Source of the DNA: Sitta carolinensis
Taxonomy: Eukaryota > Chordata > Aves > Passeriformes > Sittidae
Assembly (NCBI GenBank): GCA_032173965.1
Contig: JAVUNC010000004.1
Location: 1,874,501-1,938,500 of the forward strand
DNA: 64,000 nucleotides
Direction of reading: 5' to 3'
Shown here: piece by piece, positions 24,201 to 35,032 of the stretch
Position numbering within the stretch: position 1 is the stretch's first letter
Layout: each line of letters begins with the position of its first letter
Notes under the pieces: generated by a model
Told to the model about the DNA's origin: nothing
What the model saw: the letters and a program-made list of their open reading frames with translations, nothing else
The model's database searches: none
Made by a program: the position numbers and the translations under genes

Positions 24201-26264
24201 GAAGGAATGTCTGTGTCAGACTGCCTCTCTTGCAGGATGCCTCGAGGCCATGCTTTCACATTTCTTGAGCCCATGTGGTTTTGTCTGTGTTTTTCTGTTG
24301 AACAGGAGGGAAACCCTTGAGATCAGCGCTGGCAGAAAGAAGAGGGGAGTTAATGTGAGACGTGGGACAGGTCTGAGCCAAGGAGCTGAGGGACAACAGG
24401 TAAATTTAGCACAAAGGAGCACTGCAGTGTCAGGCTACCCCATGCTGAAGTTAAAAGTTGCTTCTTCCTTGCTGGATTTTATCATAATTTACCAAAACAT
24501 CTCACACCCTTCTAACAACACTCTCCTCCTCCCCACAGTCCAGTTGAAATAATGGTGAAATGAGGAAAGCTTGTAAAAAGAGGGCAGGACCAGCACAGTG
24601 TCACCCCCAGAGCTTTAATCAAGCCCCTGACATATTTTTTTGACCATCAGCTCTTTCAGTTAATCATCCATTAATTACTGAAAGTTTTAGCCAAATTCAT
24701 TTGGTGGAACTGCAGGCGAAGAAGCAGCATTTCACAAGATTCTGGTTTCAGCAGTTTTCAATTCTGATTTTAAGAGCAGTGTTGAATGTCACTAATGGTG
24801 TGGGTGCCTCAGGATCCAAGTCCCTGCACACAGCTCAGGGGGAACTTGGGCTCTGAACGTTTTTCTTCTTTAGCATCATTCTCTGGGCAGATCCTTGTCC
24901 CCAAACTCTTTGTAATCGAGGTGTGAGGATTAGTCCATGGGTGCTGATCACAGCTCTTGTTGGGGTGTGTGGCTGCCTGGGAGCTTTCCAATCTCACTGC
25001 AGAGGCTGCAGTCGCTGCCAGCAGCACATTTCTCCTTCCCCAGTTTTCTTCTCACTCCTGTAAGGAAGCCAGAGGATGAGATTTTGTGCCCTGTGCTGAG
25101 CTCCTTCAGGCAAACTCAGGCTCTGGAACGTTGTCAAAACTGCTGATGAGTTTGGGCTCCAGCAAAGGTGTCAAGAGTGAAGCAAAGGAGTCACTCCTGC
25201 CTGTTCCAGGGAATGGCATTTCCTGGCACAGGGACACAGGGACACCACGAGGCAGCAGCACCCTGCACGAAGCTCCTCTGTCAGCCCAGGTTTTGGAGTG
25301 GAAGCAGCACGTGGCTTGTGACTGGGAGCCACCAGAGTTACTCAGGTCAGAATCTGGCTGCTAAATGTGACTGCTGCTCTTAGGATGAGGTGAGATGGGC
25401 TGTGGTTCAGCACCAAGCACTTCAGGTGCTCTCAAGGTCCCTTTTGGCCCTGAACTCTGCTCCTGTGTGAAGAGATCACAGCTGCATCTCCACTGACACT
25501 TGGCCAGTTCAAGCCCTCTTCTGACTCCCTGTCAGAGGATTTCTCCAGGAGTGCTTGGAGCATCTGCTCCAAATATTCTTGGGTTGAACTGCTTCCAGCA
25601 GGCTTAGCAACTGTGCCTGTGATTTCCTGCAGGAAATCCAGCCATGCAGGATGGTGTTTAGCTTGTGGGACTGTGACTATCAAACCATCATGGAATTCTT
25701 AAGTTGCCTTTTTTTATTATTTTTTTTTTAAACTTGTTAGCTATCTCCCCACCCCCAACCCCCTATCTGTGCATCTGTGGAGGTTTTTTTCCTGCCTTGT
25801 TCAAGTGAAAGAGTAAATCCTTTTTGATTTATTCCAGAGCAGCCCTCGAGCTCAGCTCCTGTGAGAGCCTGCTGACTTGGAGTTCAAAAGATCTCACGTC
25901 TTTGAGGCCAGGCTGTGGTCTTCCATCTTGCCTCAAAGTTAAACTGAAAGAGAAAATTCCTTTTCTTCTTAAAAGGAAAATCACCATGCTGTGTAAGGCA
26001 ATCAGACTTACCTGGAGCAGCAGAGAATGCCAACATGCAGAATTCCAGTTCAAATCTGGTTGTTTAGCAAGGCTTTATTTTCAAGCACTGAACACGTTGT
26101 TTGGGAAGTGTTTTATGGAGATAAATACTCCTTTAAAAGCAGTGCTGTTGCCTGGCTGGGATCCAGCCTGTGATCCTACATTAAAGCATTTTTTGGGTGT
26201 TTAAACCACTACATTACCACGGTGGCTACAAATGGTAGTTCTTATCCCCAACTTCCTGCAGATC
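24201..26264. other. Non-coding stretch with a small inverted repeat
   Basis: CTTTCAGT at 24653-24660 pairs with ACTGAAAG at 24677-24684 around an AT-rich loop. No gene is recognised. Confidence 0.5.
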
Positions 26265-26495
26265 TGCAGGGTTAGATGAGATCTTTGGAAGAAATTCTTT
26301 ACTGTAAGAGTGGTGGTGAGGAACAGAATTCCCAGAGAAGCTGTGGCTGCCCCTGGATCCCTGGAAGTGTCCCAGGCCAGGTTAAAGAGGGCTTGGAGCA
26401 CCCTGGGATAGAGGAAGGTGTCCCTGCCCATGGCTGAGGTGGAATGGGATGATCTTTAAAGTCCTTTCCAGCCCAAATCATTCCATGATTCAGTG
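26265..26495 (+). mobile_element. CR1 LINE fragment, plus strand
   Basis: Words: GGTTAGATGAGATCTTTGGA, CAGAGAAGCTGTGGCTGCCC, CTGGATCCCTGGAAGTGTCC, ending CCCAAATCATTCCATGATTC. Confidence 0.92.
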
Positions 26496-28378
26496 AGGTG
26501 CAGACATATCTGGCATTTATATGTGTGTGTATGATTTATATACATACACAGAGCAAATCAAACCTGGAAGAACTATTTATATCCTATTTCACTTCCACAG
26601 GGCCCTGCTTAGTCCAGATTTATGCAGTTGTGGCTGCAGCTGTGAGCTGGGCAGGGCAGAGGTAATGGATGGGAGACTTTTAATAACTGTAGGGACCCTC
26701 CTTTTAAAATCCAGCTCCTCTGAGCAAGGTGACCTTGGCTCTGCTTCTGACTTGGGAATCCAGCCCTGCAGGGGGAAGGAGATGCTCAGAGCAAAGGCTG
26801 GGCCAGGCAGCAGCAGAAGAGAAAGCACAGTTTGGGCTGGTGGAGTTTTCAACCCACGTGAGGTTGTCAGTGCAAACTAAACCAGTTTAAACTATGGGTG
26901 CTCTCCCAAATTTTGAATTTACACCTGGGAGTGGTGGATCTCTCGTTTTTGAAAAAGCTCCAGTCCTGGTATGGCATGCTGGGGAGAGAAGCAGCTTTTT
27001 TACCTGCCTCCAAGCAGCCCAAAGGACTGGCAGCATCAGTGACAGCTCAGGTAGCCCTCACAGGTGTGAGGAGAATCTCACAGGGTGTTTTGCCAGCCCT
27101 TCTCAGCAGAACTCCTGCAAAAAATCCTTTCTTTCAAAGCTTTTGGGCCTGTGGAGAGTGTGCATGGGAGCACAGTGGTGTTTTAAACCCCCTTCCAGGA
27201 AAAAATGTGTGGAAAGCTGAAACTGCAGTAATTCCCTGGCACGTGTGGTTTCAGTAAAGCCACACAGCTCAGGTGACAGTAAAGGACAGGTAACAGACTG
27301 GCTCTTCTGCTGTGCTGTCCCCACTCTTCCTGCTCTTTCTTCAGCAGAGAAAACCCCCCATCCCGACCTTCTTCCATGTTCTGAGCCAGCAATAAAGTAG
27401 GAAAATGTTTTTTTCCCCAAATCTAATTTGAAACATGATGACTGGACCGTTCTTAAACAGCTTCCAACTTAACAATAAAGAAACTTCACAGAGTGCTTGG
27501 CAGGAGCCTCTGTACATAATTTAGATCATAATCAGATGCATTAACACATTTTATATGGATCTCATGGGGGCCAGGAAGACGAGGTGTGCTGGGTAATTTC
27601 TTTCCAGATTTCTTTACCTGATTGTTTATTACTCTTGGGGACTTCATTTGTGGTCCAAATGTCACCAGCAGAATCCTGCTGCTTCATGTGCCTGCATTCA
27701 GAGTAGCTGCTAGCAAGGCTTCAAATTCCTTAATTGCTGTGTTCTCCTCAGCCTTCCCATCCGTGGTTGGCAAAGGGAGGATGGGGAGGGAGAGAGGGAA
27801 GGGAAGTAAAAGCAAGGACCCAAATCCTGCAAATTGCTGAGCTTCCCCCGTGCCTGGAGCTCGATGGGAGGGAAGGTGCAGAGAGCGCTCCCTGTTTCCC
27901 ACTGAGTACAATCAGGAGCTGCTGCTGGAGAGCTGCATGGGGGAAACACTTCCTCTCCCTCCCTTTCCCTTTGAGATGTTCAACATAGGCAGCTCTAATT
28001 TTATAAATCTCCTGAAAGCTTTTCAACACTCAGAGAAGAGAAATGGTCGTGTGTCTCTCGCGTCGCTTGATTGTTTTGCCACGAATCCACCCATGCTCGA
28101 GACATCCTAGTGAAATCTCTACTTTGACAGAAAAATCTGTTGCTGCTTTGAAAAGTGATGTTTGGATGTCTTTCTGCTCTGCTGGTTTGTATTACCCCCA
28201 CAAAAGGTGGGAAGTTCCCTGTCACTTCAACATCTCCTTTATGCTGGAGTGATAACTCTCCCCAGGTTCTTATTTGGGATTTATTTGTTACTTACTGCCA
28301 TGGAGTAGTGTGAGACTGGGATTCCCAGTCCTGCCCCAGCCAGGGGCCAGGCTCTGCTCCCAGATGGGTGCACAGCTC
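26496..28378. other. Non-coding stretch with a short TA/TG-rich patch
   Basis: An alternating purine-pyrimidine patch lies at 26515-26551. Two overlapping open frames at 26894-27257 (108 and 119 codons) resemble nothing known to me. Confidence 0.5.
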
Positions 28379-28611
28379 AGGTCTGGGACACGAGGGGCTG
28401 CTCTGTTCACTCAGGTCTGGGACATGAGGGGCTGCTCTGTTCACTCAGGTCTGGGACACGAGGGGCTGCTCTGTTCACTCAGGTCTGGGACACAAAGGGC
28501 TGCTCTGTTCACTCAGGTCTGGACATGAGGGCTGCCTGTCATCAGGTCTGGGACACGAGGGGCTGCTCTGTTCACTCAGGTCTGGGACACGAGGGGCTGC
28601 TCTGTTCACTC
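28379..28611. repeat. Minisatellite, seven copies of a 34-bp unit
   Basis: The unit is AGGTCTGGGACACGAGGGGC plus TGCTCTGTTCACTC. Copies start at 28379, 28413, 28447, 28481, 28515, 28544 and 28578. The fifth is shortened to 29 bp by several small deletions; the others are nearly identical, which points to recent expansion. Confidence 0.97.
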
Positions 28612-29629
28612 ACTCATCCAGGCTGGAACCACCCAAGGGTGACCTCAGCCAGCTGCCATTGATCCAGAAGTTGGCACAACCAGGAATCAAAGCTCCAAGG
28701 CAAGTCAGATATGGCCTGGGTGTTGAGGCAGGTGAGAAAGCTGATCAAAGTGGCTGGCTTAGATCCCTGGATTTGGGCCAGAGAACAGACCTTGGGACCA
28801 CAGCAGCCCATTCCAAAACCACAGAGCTCCTTTTTCCCCTTTCTCACTGATAATGGGACTGAAAACCACCCCAAGCCAGAGGAGAAGGATGGATTTGTTT
28901 GCCTCTTTTTTTTTTTCTTCTTTAATAATTGCTTATCAGGTGATGATGCAACAGCATCCCAGATGAGCTGAGCTCCTGAAGTGGCTTTTACCACAGAGCA
29001 TAATGATGATGGAGAAATGAGTGTCCTTAAAAATCGGAGTTGGTGAGGTTGCTGAATTTTCATTTTGTGTACTGAGTGAATCCCTGTGTCTCACCCTGTA
29101 ACTCCAGTGCCTTGTGCTATTGAAAGGTCCACAGGGAGAGAGGAGAGGGCAAAGAGCTGAATCACCTGGAGCCTCTCCCACAAGCTCCTGCCTTTCCCTG
29201 GGGTTTCCAGCCAAGTACTGAGGAATGGCATTACTTGCAGGATATTCTCCCTCAAGATATAAAAGTTAAGGTTGTTTTGCACTCCTGAACAAACCCTTTC
29301 ATGTCCATCTCGTGATTCAAAATTGGCAGGAGAGCATCAGAGCAGCCTGATCCAGGCTTTGAGGGCTTTGTGTGAGCAGGGCAGGCAGGAATACACCAGA
29401 GGGAGAAAATATCCCCAGTCCCTGTGCTATTTATAGCCATGTCACAAACAGTTTCCTTGCTCCCAGTGCCCAAGTTCCCAGCTGGGATTGATGAATTCTC
29501 CTTAGGTCAGTGGCACACATGGTTTGGCCAAGCTTGATGGCTTCTGGGTCTGGCTGCCAGAACTGCTGCTGAACAGGAGGAATGAGGAGTTCAGGTCCTC
29601 TTTAGCACGGGAATGTGCTCTGCTGCTTT
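28612..29629. other. Non-coding stretch with no recognised feature
   Basis: A T-rich run lies near 28907-28918. A 149-codon minus-strand frame at 28614-29063 is not a recognised protein. Confidence 0.5.
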
Positions 29630-29856
29630 AAACCTGACAGAGGGCAGAGTTAGATTGGATTTTAGGAAAAAATTCTTTACCCAGAAGGTGATGAGGCCCT
29701 GGCACAGGGTGCCCAGAGAAGCTGTGGCTGCCCCTGGATCCCTGGAAGTGCCCAAGGCCAGGTTGGACAGGGCTTGGAGCAACCTGGGATGGTGGGACTG
29801 GATGAACTTTAAGGTCCCTTCCCACCTAAACCATTCTGTAATTCTGTGATCCTGTG
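29630..29856 (+). mobile_element. CR1 LINE fragment, plus strand
   Basis: Words: GAGTTAGATTGGATTTTAGG, GCCCTGGCACAGGGTGCCCA, CCAAGGCCAGGTTGGACAGG, and a well-kept tail ACCATTCTGTAATTCTGTGA. Confidence 0.95.
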
Positions 29857-31836
29857 TGGGGGCTACTCTCTAAATATCACAAAGAGGGAAACAGACGTAA
29901 ATAAGGCAGAATGGGAAAGCTCAAACAACTCTTCTGGTGGTTGGGAATGGGAATAAAGTGCATTTTTCTGTATCAGGCAGAAGGATGCTGCCTGTTGTCA
30001 ACGTGTGTGGTTGCCCTCCTCTGGTTGAAAACAGAACAACCTCCCAAGAGCAGAGACTTTTTTGGGGGCAGGATTGTTGTGTTTCTTCAAAGTGACTTTG
30101 AAAAGAGTCAGGATCATTTTAGCTGCAGGGAGTTGATGAGTGCAACGTCTCTCACTCTTCACCTGCCAAGCCACCCTGGGCAAGGGGCGACTTCTGAGCT
30201 GCTGGAGGAGGATGAGTTGTGCAAAACCAAGGGGTGCACCAAGGCCAGAACGTGTCACTAAACATGGACAAACTCTGCAGAGGTGGGTGCAGGGTGGGCA
30301 GGGCTTGGAGAGGCTGCAAAACACAGCTTGCTGCAAGATGTGGCTCTGAGGAAATCTGTCACTGAGGTCTGGTGACCCCACAGCTCTGTCACACCTCAGG
30401 ACAGGCAGCTGACCCCTGCTCAGTGGAGCTGGCTTGAGTTATGCATCAGGCTGAGAATTAGGTGACAGATTTAATTAGCAAATCATTTGCTGACCTGCAG
30501 TTTTATGAAAATAGTCTGAAAGTGAGTTTATCAGCAGTTGGCTGTTCCAGCAGAGAAGCAGAGGCTTAGAGGATTTAAGGGAACTGCATCCAGTGCTGGT
30601 GATTTCCACTCGGGTGTGTTAGACCATGTCCTTGAAGGCTGCTGATACTAAATCAGGTAATCCTGGTCAGCAGAAAAACTGACTTGTGCTTTGGGATTTG
30701 ATTTTTCCACCTGGATCAGGACCAGCAAAGTCAGGGAGTTAGCTGTGTACCTTGCAAGAGTGTCTTAAAGGTGAAGCCTTTGCTCTGCATTTGGAGCCGT
30801 TTCAAAATGTGAATCCTAGGAAATATAGATTTTGTCTTCTGTGGATTTTGGCAAGACAGTTGTAACAGCTGAAAGGGAAATGAACCTGAGAGGAGCTCTA
30901 GACTTCGGTGAAACTCAGTAGTTACTTTCCAGTAACAGGGAGGCATTTAAAAAAAAAAAAAAGCCAAACATGGTGACATCTGCAATTCAGACAGCATCTA
31001 ATCCGTGCTTTTTTTCTCCCACTACAGCAACCAGACAGGATCCAGGGTGGGATGTGCACACCTTGAGTATCTCTCAGCGTGTTGGATACATGGGAGGATT
31101 TGGGGAAATGATTGTGTAGTGGTTTGAGCAGAGAGCTGGTCCTTAAAAGGCTGTCCCTTAAATGTCTTTTAATGCCAGCCTAACCCATTTAATCTCACAG
31201 TGTTCCTCTTGTGAATGCTCTATCACCTCCTACAAGTATTAATTCCTACAATGCCACTGACACAGGTTGAATTTTAGTGTGAAAGTGGTGTAAATGTCTT
31301 ACCTGAAGAGACGTGTTCCATGTCCAGAGGTAAATATTGGAGAGAGGGAAGCACAGTGTGCTGGGAGGCTCCTTGCTGCCACCAGCTCATACATCCAATG
31401 CCAAGCTTACAAAGAGTTATTTTTATTATCTATTACAGCTTTATCTAGTTCAGATATCTCCAGGAAAGGCTTCCACCTACTCTCTGGCATTCCTTGGAAT
31501 GGCAGAACAAACAAGTTTGGAAGGGGACTTTGGAAGTGTCTTAATTCAAAGTCCTGCTTATGGCAAAGGCAGATGAGATTGCTCGAGGCTTTGTCTACTT
31601 GAGGTTTGACTGTGCTGGGCTGGAGGGTCCACCAGCTCTCCAGGCTCCTCTTCCAGTCATTGGTTTTCCTACTGAATGTCCCACAGGAGACTACAACAAA
31701 ACCTTGCTGCTGTCAAGGTAATCAACATCTGCCAAGGATGGTTTCAGAAGACAAATCAGCGAGGTTCAGTTTGCCCACAGCACATCTTCTTACCCTTCAT
31801 GGCCATGGCAGTGGCTTCCAGGAGGATTTGTTCCTT
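29857..31836. other. Non-coding stretch with an A14 run
   Basis: A14 lies at 30949-30962. Nothing else is recognised. Confidence 0.5.
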
Positions 31837-31904
31837 CCATCCATCCATCCATCCATCCATCCATCCATCCATCCATCCATCCATCCCTCCACATCCATCC
31901 ATCC
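31837..31904. repeat. (CCAT)n tetranucleotide microsatellite
   Basis: Twelve uninterrupted CCAT repeats from 31837, then an imperfect stretch to 31904. It is likely polymorphic in length and explains the Pro/Ser/Ile/His-repeat and Trp/Met/Asp-repeat open frames here. Confidence 0.98.
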
Positions 31905-33084
31905 CTGCTCCCAGACTTCAGCTGGCAGCAAGCTGTTGCTGTCCTCTTTATTCCAGGTACAGACCCTCTGCACAGTGAGTTTGTGCTGTCAGAGTTAATA
32001 CTCAGAAAGTGAGTGCAGGTAACCTTGGCTTCCTCTTGACTTGGCTGCTCACAAGCTTTCATTGCCTTCTCTAATAAAGCCTTTACAATTGCTTAGAGAC
32101 ACTTAAAGTTGTTAATGCTTAAATAAAGGGATTAATTTCAGGCTTCCTGCTGCTAAACTTGTACGTTTGGATTTTGAGGAAGTGCCTTTTGCCTGCGAGG
32201 TGCAAAGGGGCTGGGCAAAGCTGCTCCCTTTGATCAGCTAAATGGACTGGAACTCGTGGTAAGGAGCCCCTGAACTCCTCAGCATCCATCTGTACTTGCC
32301 AGGCAATGGAAACGATTCAAGTGGCTCCATGAGGAGTAAATACAGAGGGATCTTAGGGCATGGATATAGGCAGGTGCCTCAGGAACACCTGCCCTTTAAA
32401 CCTGTTCCTGCTGTTGATTTTATTGATGATTGAATTGGTATTTTAACGTTTCCATGCCTTTGTTTCCCCACCTATAAATTACTTGTGCTTTCCTTTTGGG
32501 TTATTGAGTTGGCTGACACATAGAAAAATTGTCAAGGTAGGGTGCCAAGCGCACACAAACTATTTTATTTTTAGTGTCTTTTGAAATCTTGGACTTTTTG
32601 TTCTCCCTTTTATCTGTCTCTTTCTTTTTAATCACACCAAATGGAAATAAATTCAATCACAGCTGGTGCTGGAGAAGAATCATTAGACCCATCCAGCTGG
32701 TTGTCTCGAGGCCAGAGTGGGATTGTTCCCTACGCTGCATTTCCAAAGTCTTTTATCTCCTTTAGTCCTGTGTTTGTGGAGGGATGAGCTCCTTTCACTC
32801 CTGTCTGCTCCCGTCATCGATCCGAAGGGGAAGGGCTATTTTTAGGTGGCTGTAAGTAAATGGACATCAGGCACTGTGGAAGGGGGACTGGGTTATTTTT
32901 GGAAACCCATCAGCAGCCCTTCTGGCAGGTCCTGCTGTGGGATTTGTCTTTGGCTGGGCTGTCTCAGGTTGTGGTATGGGTTCCGAGGTTGTGAACCTGC
33001 TTCCTTGGATGTGCTCTGCACTCTGAATGTGGAATTAGCAGCTGCTGGAGATGGTGTTGATGGCAGCAGTGTCTGGGATTGAAT
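31905..33084. other. Non-coding stretch with no recognised feature
   Basis: Unique-looking sequence; open frames are short. Confidence 0.5.
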
Positions 33085-33220
33085 TCCCCCTAGGCCAGCT
33101 TGGATGGGGCCCTGAGCAATCTGATCTAGTGAGTGGCATCCCTGCCTGCAGCAGGGGCTGGAGTGAGATGAGCCTTAAGGACTTTTCCAACCCAAACCAG
33201 TCTGGGATTGTGGAATTCTA
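33085..33220 (+). mobile_element. Diverged CR1 LINE 3' end, plus strand
   Basis: CCCCCTAGGCCAGCTTGGAT, GCAGCAGGGGCTGGAGTGAG, TTTTCCAACCCAAACCAGTC and a decayed tail. Confidence 0.8.
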
Positions 33221-33489
33221 AACCAGCCTGGCTGGGAGGGATGCAGGGTGCTGGTTGAGCTGGAGATTTTGGGGCAGAAGATGAGCTTGGCTTAGGGGCA
33301 GTGTGGGAAATGCACCCAGAGTGGAGCCAAGCCATGGAGATGATCCCACAGTGGGAGCCCTCAGTGAATGTGCAGACTTGGCATCCCAGCAGGTTTTGGG
33401 GGGCTCTTGGGAGTTTGGGATTGTTCTGCTTCAGTGGATTGCAGAAGGGTGATGTTTTCTTGGTTTTGCTTAGTCTTTTTGTAAAGAAT

Positions 33490-33604
33490 TTTGTCCTGTG
33501 GGGACGTGGCTTGGGTGGGCTTGGCAGCACTTGGTTGTTGGTTGGACTCATTGATCTCAGAGGGCTTTTCCAACCTTAATGATTCTGTGATTCCATGATT
33601 CCAT
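33490..33604 (+). mobile_element. Short CR1 LINE 3' end of another subfamily, plus strand
   Basis: GGTTGGACTCATTGATCTCA, then AGGGCTTTTCCAACCTTAAT and the tandem tail GATTCTGTGATTCCATGATT. Confidence 0.88.
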
Positions 33605-34846
33605 CAACATTTTGGGACAGCTGTGCCACAGTTTCTGTGTGGAGCTGATGCTGCTTGGAGCCACTGGGCTCTCCAGTTACTTGGCTGTGAATGTGCAAGT
33701 TGGAATCTGGGGACAATGACCAACGCCAACGCTGTGGAGAGCTCGGAAAGCCCGAGCAGAAAACCTTCTGGGGGGGATTTAGTGCACATTATCCTCTCTG
33801 TCTGCCTCAGCAAAGACCCAAATCTAATTTCAAAGGTCAGAATGTGCTCTCACCTGGGTGTTCCCAGCCTTTTATAGAGTGGTTGAAGGCCGTTTCCTAA
33901 AATTAGCTGCTGCAGGGGAAAGCTGATACTGGCTCCATACCAGACCCTTTCCAAAGCTCTGGATGATCATTTACTTGATGGGCTCCTATTGAAACTCATG
34001 GGTAAAAGGTAGAAAATGGAAGAAAACCAGACCCTGATGCTGCTTCCTAACTGAGAAATAAAATCACATGGGTTTTTGGGCAGAATTCCTCTTCTTGGTT
34101 TGTTTTTGGAGTTGTTTTTTTTTGTTTTCCTGAAGCTTTCCCAGGCAGGCCAGCGGCTTGCCTTTAGAATCAGACTTATTTTTGTTTTCCTCCAACTTCC
34201 TGGTGATCCAAACATGCTGGGGAGCTCTGGGAAGGGGAACATGTGACTCTGAAGGAGGCTGAAATGGTAAAGCACAGTCAGATCTGCTAAGCAACAGCAT
34301 TGACACGTTTAAATAAATCTGCTGTTGACTAATATAGAGTGACATATTGAGAGCAATTAAAAAAAAAAAAAAAAGAAACTAGGCACAAATTTGGGAAATG
34401 AGTGGAATGGGAACAGAACAAAGATGTTAGAGAGGACGTTGGATAAAAGAGAGGGAGGGCTGCTCCACAAAAGGAGTGTGCTGGAGAATCAGGGTGTCCA
34501 TCAGGAAGGGGGAGACAATAGCAGAAGTGCAGATTTGTGCTGAAATTATCCCTTGGCAGTAGGATCCTTGTATTTCTGCTTCCCTGCCAACTCTGCTGGC
34601 TGCCAGGATTGAAAAGATTTGTGCTGCCTGGTGCGAGAGGAGCATGTGGTGGGATGTCAGGCAGCTTAGAGAAGGTAAGGTGGCACTTCTTGTTCCCGTG
34701 GTGGCTTTGGGACTGTTCCTTTGGATCTGCTGTGATTTGGGTGTGAGTCTTGTCATTCCCATCCCCATGGATGAGTGTAATGCTGGAGAGGAGAGCAGGG
34801 ACTGAAACAGGAGGGGTTGGGTTTGAAGCTGGTGAAAGGAAATCAA
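33605..34846. other. Non-coding stretch with an A16 run
   Basis: A16 lies at 34359-34374. The 230-codon minus-strand frame at 34329-35021 is partly CR1 (34847-35032) and otherwise unrecognised. Confidence 0.5.
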
Positions 34847-35032
34847 TGAAAATCACAGAGTGGTTTGTATGGGAAGGAACCTTAAAGCTCATCCCATTGC
34901 ACCCCCCTGCCATGGGCAGGGACACCTCCCACTGTCCCAGACTGCTCCAAGCCCCATCCAGCCTGGCCTTGGACACTTGCAGGGATCCAGGGCAGCCCCA
35001 GTTTCTCTGGGCAGCTTGCACAGCTCATCTGA
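34847..35032 (-). mobile_element. CR1 LINE fragment, minus strand
   Basis: AAAATCACAGAGTGGTTTGT, GGGCAGGGACACCTCCCACT, CAGCCTGGCCTTGGACACTT, GGGATCCAGGGCAGCCCC. Confidence 0.92.

Noticed and set aside
28379..28611. Regularly spaced repeats, considered as a CRISPR array
   Set aside because: The 34-bp units abut with no unique spacers, and the genome is a vertebrate. It is a minisatellite.
31606..32062. Frames with Ile-His-Pro-Ser or Trp-Met-Asp-Gly repeats
   Set aside because: They are produced by the (CCAT)n microsatellite.
34329..35021. 230-codon minus-strand frame
   Set aside because: About a quarter of it is CR1. The rest is Ser/Pro/His-rich text ending in an A-run artefact, with no family resemblance.
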